Origin: Euglena gracilis
Taxonomy: Eukaryota > Euglenida > Euglenophyceae > Euglenales
Reading direction: 5' to 3'
DNA: 64,000 nucleotides
Assembly (NCBI GenBank): GCA_039621445.1
Contig: CP154954.1
Span: 73,226,308 to 73,290,307, forward strand
Every line of letters starts with the position of its first letter. Positions within the stretch are counted from its first letter, which is position 1. The notes beneath the pieces were generated by a model. It ran no database searches and was not told the DNA's origin. It saw nothing but the letters and a program-made list of their open reading frames with translations. Positions 8,441 to 18,722 of this stretch are shown here, in pieces. The translations under genes were made by a program, and so were the position numbers.

Positions 8441-9400
8441 TCAGTGCTGGGCTGGTCGGGAATGCAGTCGGCCGTTGTTCTGTTGTCGAGTCAGTTGGGC
8501 AATTAACGGTGTCAAGGCAGTTTTTAGTTCTTGCTGGATGAGCTGCTCCACCAGGGAAGCCGGGTTAACGGTCCCCAGTGCTGCAGCTCCTCCTTCCATT
8601 TTTGGGTGTGGTGTTTCGTCCCCCCACTGCTGGCTGCTCTGGCTGAACATACCTGTCAGGGGTTGTGGGGTCCCCGTCCCCGTTTGACAGGCCGGGGGTT
8701 CTGGGGTCCCTGTCCCTTGGTTTCCTGCGGGCTGGCCCCTCAGGGCTGGCCGTGGCTGGGCCAGGGGTTGTGGGGTCCCCATCCCCGTTGGCCAGGCCTG
8801 GGGTTCTAGGGTCCCCGTCCCGTGTTGTCTTGTGGGCTGGCCCCTCGGGGCTGGTGGGGGCTGGTTCTGGGGTTGTGGGGTCCCCGATCCCCGTTGGCCC
8901 GCGGCCCTGTCTGCCCCCTGGGGGGGTTGTTCCGTTCGTTGGGCCTTTGTGGCTGCCCCTGGATGTCCAGCCTGGGTCCTTGAGGGAGGCCCACTGGCCA
9001 GGGGGCTGGCCCCTGTCTCTGGCCCGAAGGCCCCTGTGCAGGCTGGGCGAGAGGAAATGCTAAAATTTTCAAAAAGTTTGGGTATTTCAGCCAGGCTAGG
9101 GCTGGGGGTTGTGATTTGCTGGGTGTTTTGCCTTTCCAGTTTTTCAGTCAGGTTTTCAGTCGTTTTTGTCACAGTACTGATTTTTCTGTCCAGGGTCACC
9201 AGCTGTTCTGTACACCTGCTGTGTTTGCAGTTCCGTGGTCAGAGAATGTAAATGCTGCCAGATGCCGTTGTCATGTGTTTCTCGTTCTGCAGTTTTTGTT
9301 GTCAGACCAGCCAGTTTTGCTTCCAGTTGACCGACCCTGGTTGTCATTGAGCCAATGGCAGATGTCATTTCCAGCCGTTTGGCATGTTCAGATGTGGCAT
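8441..9400 (-). CDS. Gag central region: coiled coil end and Pro/Gly/Thr/Gln-rich tandem repeats
   Basis: The part of Gag left of the nested insertion. It begins (9,400 down to about 9,230) with heptad-like coiled coil in one frame (EHAKRLEMTSAIGSM), shifts by a one-base indel near 9,225 and continues as TVTKTTENLTEKLERQ. It then turns into a low-complexity P/G/T/Q-rich region. The latter includes a 105-bp (35-codon) tandem repeat with starts at 8,659, 8,764 and 8,869 containing GTGTPQPL and GTGTPEP. No enzymatic domain is visible. It is best read as a structural linker between the coiled coil and capsid. Confidence 0.65.
8655..8890. repeat. 105-bp in-frame tandem repeat in Gag
   Basis: Units beginning GGGGTTGTGGGGTCCCC at 8,659, 8,764 and 8,869. 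The period of 105 bp keeps the reading frame and produces repeated Gly-Thr/Pro-rich blocks. Confidence 0.7.
9397..9400. repeat. Target-site duplication GCAT (left copy; right copy 15,775-15,778)
   Basis: Identical 4 bp on both sides of the nested element. Collapsing the two copies restores the outer Gag reading frame. Confidence 0.8.
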
Positions 9401-9915
9401 TGTAAAGGGGTCCTAACCCAAAAATTGGCAAAAATTTGCCTGAGTGGGGCCGAAAATCACTGAAATACCACTTTTTGGTTTTCAGTCGAATTTAACCTAG
9501 GGAAAAGATTATTATGGTTCGGCTTGAAAGCCTGAACTCAATTTTTGACCTTGCTGGTCCGAATCTTTGAAATTTTCAAGACCGGCCGACCAATTTTCAC
9601 ACAGTAGGATTGGCCACTTTTCCCTAATTAACCTAAGAAAGTCCCCACTCGAACCCACCAATTTCAAACCAATCTCACACACAGGGTTCTTTGCCCACAC
9701 CCATGCACTTGAGAATACTACAAAAAAAAACCAATTGTTTGTGCATGCAAGATACAGAATTTGAAAAAAAAAAGTGAATTTCAAGGTGCAAGGGCAAAAG
9801 TCCAAGGACAAAAAAGAAAACACTGAAAAGTTTGGCTTCGAAGCCCGGCGGCCGCCTCAACAAAAAGCCGAGGCCGAAGGATCCGCAAAAACATCGAACC
9901 AAGAAAGGGTTTTCA
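9401..9915 (+). repeat. 5' LTR of nested element
   Basis: 515 bp, begins TGTAAAGGGGTCC and ends GGGTTTTCA. Compared with the right LTR I count about three substitutions and three short indels. The LTR holds an open frame from about 9,774 that runs into the body. The 3' LTR has ATG at the equivalent point, where this copy has GTG after one inserted base. Confidence 0.92.
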
Positions 9916-12230
9916 TGGAGGTCCTACCCGGATCCTCCGGCCAAGCCGAGGCCCGCCAGGCAGCTGAAGCAGAAGAAACACAAAGAAGAAAGACAAAAAA
10001 GATTGAAGCTGAAGAAACAAGTACATTATTGACAGCTGCAGCTGGTGGAGGGGGGCCCTGCAATGACCCCCCAGCGCGCAGTATTGAAGCTGGAGAAGCT
10101 CAGCAGGCGGACACATACAACACACGACTGTGGTGTGCCAGCATACAACCCCCAACCACAGCCCTAAGGCTTCTAAAGAACCCGAAGAATTGTAGGCATT
10201 CAAAAGTGTCATGTGGGGAAATTTTGGTGCCACAATGCATTCCATCTACAGATTTTTCAGAAAGATCATTCTTGCCAAATTTACTTGTCGCATCACCACA
10301 GATTTTTCAGAAAAGTGAAATCCCAGCAGATTTTCATGGGTTACCACTGAATTTTCAGACCCGAGAAGGTTTTTCACAGTTAACTTGGCAAATTTCAGCA
10401 AGAATTACGATGAGGACCCAGAATTTTCTGGAATTTTCTGAAGTCTCCCCACAGTTTTTGACAACGGCATGCATTTTCAGCAAGATTTATTGTGGGGGGC
10501 AGGGTCCCATTTACAAAGTGGCACGTATTTTCCCCCACAAAAAAACCCAGGCGTTGTCTCACCCAAGGATCTTTCAGTTTTCAAGTGAAAAAAGAGAATT
10601 TTCCCTTTCCCCGTCACAGAAATTTCCTGTGAATTTGGCAGATTTTCAGCCAAAACGGTCGGAGATGGGTGATATCCTCCGTACGGGACAACTTTCCCTT
10701 GTGCCACAGATTTTTGCTGTGGTTTTCACATTTTTTCAGCCAATCTTGTCGGAGATGGGTGGAATCCTCCGTACGGGAAATTTTTCCCTTTTGCCCCCCC
10801 AGGCTGGGAGCGGGCACGGATCAGACTTTTTGGCTGGTGGAGGAGAAACGGGAATTGTCCCCCTCACACAAATTTCAGTCCCCCCCATGGAAATGGAGAT
10901 GGAGGGGGGAAACAAAGATCCTTGGGAGGAATGTGCAAGGAGGAGAGTGCACAAAATAATTCAGTTTGAAGTGCTGGGCGAAGAATGTTTTCAATTTCCC
11001 TGGGGAAAGTTGGAAAAAACTGCAGATCCCCCAGATTCAAAAATTGGAACCGCTTTGGTCAAAAGTGATCAAAATTCAGCGGGATTAAAGCCCAATTTAA
11101 CTTTGGACAACAGCGCCAAAAGGCAAGAACTTTTTGACAAGAAATTACCAGTTTTGGGTTTGGAAAACTCAAATCAAACGCCGTTTCAGGCAGTTTTGCT
11201 GAAAATTAAAGGATTTGTAGAAATTTCCACTTTGGTGATTGGGATTGAGCAAAGCTTTTCTCAATTGGAGGGTCTCATAATTTTCAAACGAACACAATCC
11301 CAGTTTATTGCGGAAGGGGGTCAACGTGGACAGATTTTTCCCCCTGCCCAGATCTCTGGCCGCAAATTTTGTTTTCTCACCCTGGGAAGGGATACCCCCA
11401 ACCCCGGCGTCGCTGTGGTGGCGGCGTCCGGGGGCCCACTCCCCCGCACCGCTGTGGTGGTGGTGCAGGGGGGCCCAGGAGAACCCAGCACAACGACGGC
11501 AACCCCAAGCACCAGCTATGGGTTGGGTTTTGGCTTTTTGGGTAGGAGGGAACGTCGACCACCCAAGCAGGCGGAGACCGATACCCTCTCAATCCCCTCT
11601 CGAGAGGTGAGTGGGTTGGTTTTCGAAAATTTTCAAAATATCCCCCCCGTCGCTCCCTACTCGGGCAACCTAGGCCCAGAGGTAGGGGGAGCGGCCTTTT
11701 TGGGCAACGGTGCTGAAGTGGCAGCCTTGCCCAAAGGGGAGGAGCACCATAAGGTGGTCTCTACCCCCTGTTGGCAAAGCCACACTTTGCACGTTCCCAT
11801 TACCCAACCCACAACAGTTTTTACCCTCCTCACTCAGTTTTTTGTTTCCCCCAGAATCGTGGATTTTCCTTCCGTAAGTTTGGAAGTAACAGCCTCACAA
11901 ACAATACGCCTTTTGAATGCCCCACAGCTAAGCGTGTTGGAATTTCCCGTTGAAACACACGAAAAATTTCCATATGTGGTGGTCCTGGTGCAAAATTTGC
12001 TCGCAGGGATGGGGGCAGGGGTTAGGATGATGGGGGAAGGCACCGTTTTTGGTTGCCAGATTTCATTTTTTGTTGGTATCCCGTTTTGGGACATGGTGCA
12101 AAAATCAACAGATTTTCAGGTCACGGGCCTGAATTTTCTTTTCGTTGGCAGAATTTTGCACCAAAACAGTCCAGAGTTTCAACAACGTATTTTGGGGAAG
12201 ATTGGAAGGATTTTGAGACAGAATTTTTGA
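9774..12230 (+). pseudogene. Long open frame of nested element, N-terminal Gag-like part
   Basis: 818 codons open from inside the 5' LTR. The first ~90 residues are charged (KSKDKKENTEKF, AEAEETQRRKTKK) and look real. After that the translation is rich in F, Q, S and P from recurring CAGATTTTCAG-type words, and contains a duplicated SEM(G)xILRTG block near 10,665 and 10,752, so much of it may be non-coding spacer that happens to lack stops. I recognise no domain. It shares its frame with the zinc-knuckle/Dcm-like ORF downstream. The TTG/GTG start status is uncertain. Confidence 0.4.
9916..9933 (+). promoter_or_regulatory. Candidate primer-binding site of nested element
   Basis: TGGAGGTCCTACCCGGAT lies directly after the 5' LTR's terminal CA, the standard PBS position. 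The implied tRNA 3' end would be ...GGACCTCCA. The tRNA identity was not determined. Confidence 0.5.
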
Positions 12231-12532
12231 CGAATCAGAATTTTGTCAAATCTCATGCGGACACATGTCATGTGCTAAGACGGGAATTTCCCCAGATTTT
12301 TCACAAAGAAAGGAGGAATGAAAGCCAAAACGAAGAAGTAATCAGAAAGGAGTTGGCAAGGGACAAAATTTCGCTTCTTTCACTCAATGGGTGGTCATTT
12401 GGACAAAAATTACTGTTTTCCCCCAGCGATTTTCATTTCCCCCCCACTCAAATCGTGAGAATGACACAGGGATTTTTTGATCAAACTGTGAGGGGATGGA
12501 ATTTAAAGGGCCAGGTGCCCCCCCCCCCCTGA
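12140..12532 (+). pseudogene. Gag-like fragment of nested element
   Basis: In a second frame (12,053-12,532) the translation turns charged and protein-like: FGEDWKDFETEFL, then RREFPQIFHKERRNESQ. The W-x2-F-x2-E-F arrangement recalls the early capsid helices of retrotransposon Gag. It lies just before the zinc-knuckle block, where capsid would be expected, but in a different frame, so an indel separates them. The family assignment is tentative. Confidence 0.35.
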
Positions 12533-12554
12533 AACGAGCCAACCCCCCGATTGG

Positions 12555-13583
12555 ATGGGGGGGACCAAAATCATTCAGAAAACGCGAAACGAGAATTTTT
12601 CTCAGAATTTTGCCAGAAATCCTCAAGAAGGGGGGGCGTTGTCAAAAAATTCTTCAGAGGTGAAAGAAGCACCGCTCCCAAACCCCAACCACACAACCTG
12701 TGTAATCAGAGCACCGTGTAAGTGTTGTGTTGAGGTTGGGAATAATGCTTCTAACTGTTGGACAAAAATCCTGGATGCAAATGAAGCTCCCCCCACACCC
12801 AGTTTTGGGCCCCATGCCCATGGGGGGGGAGGACGAGGCATGGGGGGCGGGACGACCAATTTTAATGACAAAGGTTGGGAAACTGCCCAAGGAAAAAGTG
12901 GTGGCCAACGGTTCAGGGGCAAAACTTTTGTTCAAGTGCCACCAGCGCAAAATTTGTTTTGTAAAATATTTGCGCCACAGTCAAACACTTTTGTGGACAA
13001 AGTCCAGCGATTTTTTGGGTCAAAAGTACCAAAGGTTTTGAAGCTTTTTACGGGAACAAAATCTGGAGGGAAGGTGGACTTGACTTTTGCATCCGTGCTT
13101 TATACGAAATACGGTCAAGACCCCACCATGTGTGAAATAAATTTGGAGTATGTCGATTCTCGCACAAAAATGTCACTTTCCAACACCCAATTTTTACAAC
13201 CCCCCAGAATTTTCATTAAAATTCCCCGAAACGGCCTCATGAAGGACCGTGAATTTTTGAAAGGGCTGATTTTTTTGATCGTTGATTTTTGTCAATGTAG
13301 TCCTTTTGACTACAAAAAGCCCACTCGTATATGGGGAATGGTGGAGGGTTTGCCAAACCGTTTGTGGCCGGGTTTTTGGTGCAAGTTCACCATCCCCGGG
13401 GCCAAAGGACACTTTCACCGTTTTGGTGGAAACATTTTTGGTTGGACGTCACATAAAAAATACCGAGTCCCAGATTTGGTCATTTTTCAGGTTGACGGGA
13501 AAGAGGAAAGGCATATTCCAAAGGAGGAGGGTTTTTCGGTCCCCCAGGGTACCCCCCCACGAATGACCCATGACGAAAGCTAA
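12555..13583 (+). pseudogene. Degenerate zinc knuckle plus decayed Dcm-like cytosine methyltransferase domain
   Basis: 342 codons. Residues 55-68 have exact CCHC-knuckle spacing, C-x2-C-x4-N-x4-C, with Asn in place of His. Residues about 159-312 align in order with the Dcm-like domain of the outer element: PKVLKLFTGTKS against PKMLDLFCGTKS, a P-x-M-C-E block against VPCTEFS, IPRNGLMKDRE against NPRYGYLGKRD, DFCQCSPFDYKKPTRIWG against DYCQYTDWGYKKSTRIWG, and KKYRVP against KKFRIP. The catalytic features have decayed: the D of motif I is K and the ENP of motif VI is KIP. It is therefore not expected to methylate DNA. This establishes kinship of the nested and outer elements. Confidence 0.72.
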
Positions 13584-14369
13584 TTTTGGATTTGGATAGA
13601 CCCCAGATTTTGGGAAACAGCGGTGGAAGTGGTCAATTTTCAGGTGGAAAAGGAAGACGGGAGGGTTGAAACGCATTTTGCACCCCCTCATTTTCCCTAA
13701 GTTGAAAAAAGTGAATTTCTTCAATTTTCTTCCGCCCGTTTGGGGAAAGGGAAGAAAAAATGGGTTGAACGGTCGACCAATGAAAATTTTGAGTCTGCCG
13801 ATTTTACCCAAGGCACAAAATCTGACGTTTTTATTGGGCAAGTGTGGGAGGTGGAATTTATTCATTCATTCGGGTTGTGTTGTGTGGAAGAAAGGAATAA
13901 CGTTGGAATGAACAAAATGGGGATGAGCCCCACTCATTCGGAGGCGAGTGAGTGGGGGGCGTTCCAACGAAAAGTCGATGCGTTGTACCGACATAATTTC
14001 AGGGAATTTAAAGGTGTTATTTACGGAGAGGAGGTGGAACCCAACCCCCCCGTAAAGGACGGTGTGCAGAATTTTCAGAGAATTTTGGGAAAGAAACTTG
14101 CCCAGGCATGGGACATGGCCGACGATTTTGTCGGTGAGGCTCCCGTAGGTACCCCCCAAGGAATTTTGGGTTCGGAGGAACAATTTTTGGAATGGCAAGG
14201 AGGTGAGAATTTCACAGATTTGGATTTGCTTTTTGAAAAGCAAAAGGTGGACAGATTTTCCAAGCGCATTTTTTCTCTAAGAGGTGGAAATTTTGGGCCA
14301 AGATTTGAGAGATGGCCCGGGAGGGCACGGGTTGTTGTGACCCCCCCCCCCACAAAAACGGATCCGTAA
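13584..14369 (+). pseudogene. Downstream coding remnant of nested element, unknown function
   Basis: Same frame as the Dcm-like ORF, open except for TAA at 13,581 and about 13,698. Reads FWIWIDPRFWETAVEVVNF, then from 13,740 a charged, protein-like stretch (DVFIGQVWEVEFIHSFG, VDALYRHNFREFKGVIYGEE, LAQAWDMADDFVG). No DTG protease, RT or integrase motif occurs. It may be the eroded continuation of the polyprotein; I do not recognise a family. Confidence 0.4.
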
Positions 14370-15252
14370 GTCACATTCCCGTTACGGTTGTGGGGAAAGT
14401 GATGAATTGTCATTGCGGGGAACCAATCCCGCGGTTTGCGGGGTTGTTTTCGTTGATTCTGATTTTTGGTGTTTGGTCGCGACAAGCAACAGATCACGAA
14501 ATTCAACAATCCCCCCAACAAAAAAAGGTGCAACGCTTCAAAGAAAGAGGGTAATTTGCTCCTCAAAGAGGGATTAAGCAAAAACCACAACAAAAAAAGG
14601 GGACCCCAACCAACAAAAAAGATGGAATTTGCTCCTTAAGACAAAAAAACCCTAACGGAAGGCTAGCCTAACAATCAAAAAAAAAAAACCTGAAGCCTAA
14701 CAACCAGATTTCTTGAATGACGGTTGGTAAAAAAAAAAAAAAAACGGTTCGCAAGGGTTAGAAACGCGAAACCATGCCTAGGCCCCATTGTGGCTCGGCG
14801 TGCAACTTTCGTAGTTGCAACCCGACCCGCTTTGGGTGCCCGCAAAGTGTCATTTTAAGCATGAGTGTCGTGTGGTGTTTGGGATAAAAAACCGCATACC
14901 ATATTGTGATTGTGAACACACGACAACACACACGCGCCGTGGGCCGTGGCGGTGAAGGAGCGCGGCGTGAAGCGGCGGGCGGCGGCGGCACCGCACTGTT
15001 GCTACGCACCGTGATCCGCACCGTTGCGCCACTTTGCGTTGCACCATCTCCCCGCGGGGTGCGGTGTGGCCCGTTGGGCTGCCCCCCCCCCCGCCGTCAC
15101 TTTCGCGGGGTGGCCTTTTGGGCTGCCCCCCCCCCCCTCTCGCTCTTACCAACCGCACACATACCACTTTTTTTTCGCAAACCAAATTATTTCTTTTGTG
15201 CGGACCCCTTCTTTTTTACTTATGTTCTTTAAAATCTCCCCGAGATTTTTCT
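14370..15252 (+). other. Non-coding 3' region of nested element
   Basis: No convincing gene. Contains A-rich runs (14,680-14,745), a GC-rich stretch (14,930-15,150) and two C13-C14 tracts at about 15,083 and 15,127, each preceded by TTGGGCTGCC. Confidence 0.6.
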
Positions 15253-15263
15253 AAGTGGGGGAG
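15253..15263 (+). promoter_or_regulatory. Candidate polypurine tract of nested element
   Basis: AAGTGGGGGAG directly abuts the 3' LTR, the position where plus-strand DNA synthesis is primed. Confidence 0.65.
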
Positions 15264-15774
15264 TGTAAAGGGGTCCTAACCCAAAAATTGGCAAAAATTT
15301 GCTTGAGTGGGGCCGAAAATCACTGAAATACCACTTTTTGGTTTTCAGTCGAATTTAACCTAGGGAAAAGATTATTATGGTTCGGCTTGAAAGCCTGAAC
15401 TCAATTTTTGACCTTGCTGGTCCGAATCTTTGAAATTTTCAAGACCGGCCGACCAATTTTCCACAGTAGGTTTGGCCACTTTTCCCAAATTAACCTAAGA
15501 AAGTCCCCACTCGAACCCACCAATTTCAAACCAATCTCACACACAGGGTTCTTTGCCCACACCCATGCACTTGAGAATACTACAAAAAAAACCAATTGTT
15601 TGTGCATGCAAGATACAGAATTTGAAAAAAAAATGAATTTCAAGGTGCAAGGGCAAAAGTCCAAGGACAAAAAAGAAAACACTGAAAAGTTTGGCTTCGA
15701 AGCCCGGCGGCCGCCTCAACAAAAAGCCGAGGCCGAAGGATCCGCAAAAACATCGAACCAAGAAAGGGTTTTCA
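15264..15774 (+). repeat. 3' LTR of nested element
   Basis: 511 bp, TGTAAAGG to TTTTCA, about 99% identical to 9,401-9,915; followed by the GCAT target copy. Confidence 0.92.
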
Positions 15775-15778
15775 GCAT

Positions 15779-17359
15779 GTGTTCCCTTTTTAATGGCCCC
15801 TTTTTGCAGTTCACCCACCAGTTTTTGAGTCGTTTGGGCTGTTTCGTCCACCCTGTGACCCAGGTTGCCGACCTCCAGGTTCAGACGTTCAGTGCGTTGT
15901 TTGTGTTTTTCTTCGTTGGAGGTCAGAGTTTCCACCTGTCGTTTCAGTCTGCCGATTTCCTCGTTCAGTTGTGTAATCTGTTGCTGCTGATCTGGGATTT
16001 TATGCAGTTCGACCAGTTTTTTGTGCAGGTAATCACAGTTTTGAATGGTTGTTGTCGTTTTTGTTTCCTGCTGCTGAACCCGTCCTGCCAGATTTCCGAT
16101 TTCACTGCCCATGTCCTTCTGAATTTTTTCCACCACACTGCTGATTTCGCCTCTGAGGTTTTCAACTTTTCTGGACACTGTTGCCACAGTTTCGTCCACT
16201 TTGCTGTTCACCGTTTGGACTCCGCCTGTGATTCCTGCGACCCGTTCTTCTGCCACAGCCAATCTTTGTTGCAGTTCTGCAGTTTTTTTTCATTTTCTCG
16301 CTGTCGGTGCAGTAAACCAACCAGATGTTCACCCTGGTTCTGTGTGTTTCCACCTGCCATCTGCAGAAAACTGTGAAATTCCCTGAGTTTTTCACCCAGT
16401 GAGCCAGACATTTCCCTGATTTCTGTGATCTGCTGTGACATTCCGTTAAAATGTTCCTGGTACAGCCTGTTCTGGTTGACGGTCACCTGTTCCATGTTTG
16501 CTTGTGTTGTTGCCAGGACTGTCTTCAGTTCTTCGTGTCTGCCGTTTCTTTCTGTCATGAGTGCTTCACCCTGTCTGTTTACCGTGGCGTGCGGTTCGCT
16601 GACCCACTCCGTCGTTGTTTGTTGCAGCTGCTGCAGAGTTTCTGCCGTTTGCTGGTTTGTCTGTTCAGTTTTGTGTCTGAACCGTTGAAATTCCTGCGTC
16701 AGCTGTCCAGTTTCGTACGCAAAGTTTGACCACCAGTCCCAGTCAGTGTTCTGGTTCTGTGGTTCCGGATGTGGAATCTCGTACGAGCTGTACGATGGTT
16801 TCTGGTACGAAGTTTCAGTTTCACCCTGGAGGCGGTCTGGTTGTTCCGGGCTCTGTCGTACCGCCACCAGTGCAAAACTCTGGGTTCCTGGTTGCTGTGC
16901 TGTTGCGGTTTGCCAGTTTTGGGTGTTCTGAGTGTCCGTTTCTGGCTGTTGGTACCAGTTTTGTGGTGCAAACACCTGTTTGTCGAAGTACGGTTCGTTG
17001 TTTTCGTCCAGTTCTGTGTAATCTGGTGCTGGACCGGTCTGTTCGGTGTCGTCCTGGTCCATGTGCACCATGGCAATGACACGTGGGCTGTCATTGCAGG
17101 TCCGTGGCACTGTAATGTCTGTGCCGTTCTGTTCAGTTTCAGTGCACCTGTTGCTGTCCAGTGATTGGTACATGGCGGCAAATCCATTTGCCGGCTCCAC
17201 CACCCTAGCGATGGCGGTTAAGGCAGCTGGCATTTCCAGTGTTTGGTTCAGGGCTGGGAAGCCATCCGCCTGCTCCACCACCCTAACGATGGCGGTTAAG
17301 GCAGTTGGCACATCCATTGTTTGGTTCGGGGCTGGGCAGCCATCCGCCGGCTCCACCAT
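15779..17359 (-). CDS. Gag N-terminal region: tandem repeats, Gln-rich segment and long coiled coil
   Basis: The 5' part of the outer element's Gag, cut off by the nested element. ATG at 17,359 follows an in-frame TAA and is the likely start. The first ~75 residues are 2.5 copies of a 26-residue repeat (VVEPADG, ALTAI). A Gln/Thr/Pro-rich stretch with many Tyr follows, then a long heptad coiled coil (FRHKTEQTNQQTAETLQQLQ and onward). A one-base indel in the A8 run at about 16,283-16,290 splits the frame into 16,208-17,359 and 15,779-16,262. At 15,779 the frame meets the nested element. With the insertion and one target copy removed, the frame continues exactly into the segment ending at 9,400. 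Confidence 0.7.
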
Positions 17360-17375
17360 CCTAGCGATGGCAGTT
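17160..17375. repeat. 78-bp in-frame tandem repeat at the Gag N-terminus
   Basis: CTCCACCACCCTA(G/A)CGATGG-type units near 17,196, 17,273 and 17,351. The 78-bp spacing equals 26 codons. Confidence 0.65.
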
Positions 17376-17472
17376 TAGGCAGCAGGCATGTCACCGTCAG
17401 TTTTTGCAGTTTCTTGTCGTTTTTCAGTTTCTTGTTCGTAGCCGCATGTCGGAGGGGAATCAAAAATGGGCA

Positions 17473-17489
17473 GTCTACCTCTGCGACCA
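17473..17489 (-). promoter_or_regulatory. Candidate primer-binding site of the outer element (5' LTR would lie to its right)
   Basis: Read on the minus strand, a sequence ending in CA is followed by TGGTCGCAGAGGTAGAC. TGG at the start is the complement of a tRNA CCA end, directly abutting a CA-ending LTR as in most LTR elements. It sits about 110 bp upstream of the Gag ATG. The tRNA species is not recognised and no second LTR is in view to confirm it. Confidence 0.3.
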
Positions 17490-17490
17490 T

Positions 17491-18720
17491 GTTGTATCCG
17501 TGGGGCCTGCCCCTGAGTCTCCAGTTTCTCGGGGCCGTCACCCCTTTGCGTAGGATCTTTAACCCTGCCCAGGGTGTTTTCAATTCCCCTCGCCGCTTGT
17601 TTTTAAAATTGCATTTTCTTTTGTTTTTGAGGGTTTTTGGGGTAAAAACAGGTGGGTTGGTTGGCTCACACCTTTCCTTTGATAAAAAATCCACAAGCAA
17701 TCCAGCAAGCAAATCCACAAATGCAGTACAAGCAAACCACAAAGTAAGAGTACCAAAGTCCAAACCAAGGGTAAGAGAATGATAGGTTCCAGATAATTGA
17801 CCAGATAATTCTTGAACCACAAATTGACAGAGTGACAGACAGAGAAACAGAGCCGTGCACGGGGACAGATGGAGTCAGCTGATAGTAATTCCTAATAAGA
17901 TTTTCCTAATCCTAGCTGCAGAGTCATCAGGTTGGGTTGTGGAAGGTTATGTTGTTTTGGGCACCCAGCACCCGTGACTCACACATTTACATTCTTGGTG
18001 AGAATTGGAAATGTATTCAATTGTTGGTGGACTTTGAATTGTAATTGCACATTGGTTATTGAAGTCAATTTGGTTGTTGAAGTCAAGAAGGAGACAAGTC
18101 AAGAACCTACAACACCGCCACCACCTCTTCCCCTATACCGCCTCACCTCCTTGCCCCACGTTTGCCCCATTTCACATTCGCACACTTCAGTTTTCACAGT
18201 TCATTTCAATTGTTCACTCAAGCTACTTTCAGTTTCTTACTTTCAAAGCTTCAATGTTCAGTGGATGGTCTGTGGGTGTTTGGTTTTGTCCTCAAGGTGA
18301 GCAAGAGAGTGCGAGAGAGTGTGTGAGAGAGAAAGAGAGAAAAGTGGGATTTCAATGCAAATGGCAGATCAGGGATGACGTTTATTTGTCGGAAACCGGT
18401 TTCCGAGGTGTTTTTTTGTCGAAGGTTCGAAATGACTCCGCGAGTTACGATGTATTAAATTCTTAATTTACATCTCTTCTCTTTTTCTGTCACCAATGTT
18501 TTGATAATTCCTGAGCTGTTGCCTTTTTTTTTTGCATAATGGTCTGTTATCTCCGACTGTGGTGCTGTGGTCCAAGGAGTCGTTTGGCATTCTGAAAACT
18601 GAACTACACTGTCACTTGTTACTGGTGTGGACTGTAAGAGCATGCAGAAGGCCTGAAGGGTATGAATACAACGGCAGCAGATATCATGCAGCCCTTGATA
18701 GCTCCTCTGTGGTGGATTTT
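17491..18720. other. Possible 5' LTR of the outer element and flanking non-coding DNA
   Basis: No gene recognised. If the PBS is right, the 5' LTR runs rightwards from 17,490, but its far end cannot be fixed. A GAGAGA-rich microsatellite lies at 18,303-18,345. The minus frame 17,296-17,820 has no known domain. Confidence 0.4.
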
Positions 18721-18722
18721 CT

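Larger units (their letters stand above)
9401..15774 (+). mobile_element. Nested non-autonomous LTR retrotransposon
   Basis: Two direct repeats of 515 and 511 bp, both TGTAAAGG...TTTTCA, bound a 5.35-kb internal region. GCAT at 9,397-9,400 and 15,775-15,778 is the target duplication. A PBS-like TGG sequence follows the 5' LTR and a purine tract precedes the 3' LTR. The internal region has a long Gag-like frame, a degenerate zinc knuckle and a decayed Dcm-like domain, but no protease, RT, RNase H or integrase that I can find. It therefore needs enzymes in trans, plausibly from relatives of the element it sits in. Near-identical LTRs make the insertion young. Confidence 0.92.
1..17490 (-). mobile_element. 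Ty3/gypsy-type LTR retrotransposon with two DNA methyltransferase domains (outer element)
   Basis: Minus-strand LTR retrotransposon. In transcription order it has a Gag coiled-coil region, capsid-like Gag, Dam-like domain, Dcm-like domain, protease, RT, RNase H, linker, integrase (HHCC plus DDE) and chromodomain. The RT-RNase H-integrase order and the chromodomain place it in Ty3/gypsy, chromovirus-like. The integrase ORF ends at 798. No copy of the putative 5' LTR is visible in 1-797, so the 3' LTR probably lies left of the window. The coding frame is cut by homopolymer indels near 16,286, 9,225, 8,450 and 2,230, by in-frame TGAs at 6,780 and about 4,809, and by a templated insertion near 3,741. 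A second LTR element occupies 9,401-15,774. Each domain is otherwise well kept, so the copy is recently dead. Confidence 0.9.

Noticed and set aside
860-9460. Many plus-strand ORFs of 60-226 codons opposite the retrotransposon
   Set aside because: Antisense shadows of the well-supported minus-strand Gag-Pol frames.
9774-12230. 818-codon ORF of the nested element as a single real protein
   Set aside because: Most of it is built from repeated CAGATTTTCAG-like words with no domain; only the charged first ~90 residues look protein-like, so it is kept as a low-confidence remnant.
13584-13740. Decayed Dam-like domain in the nested element (APPHFP block)
   Set aside because: A faint likeness to NPPFSKI only; too short and interrupted by a stop to support.
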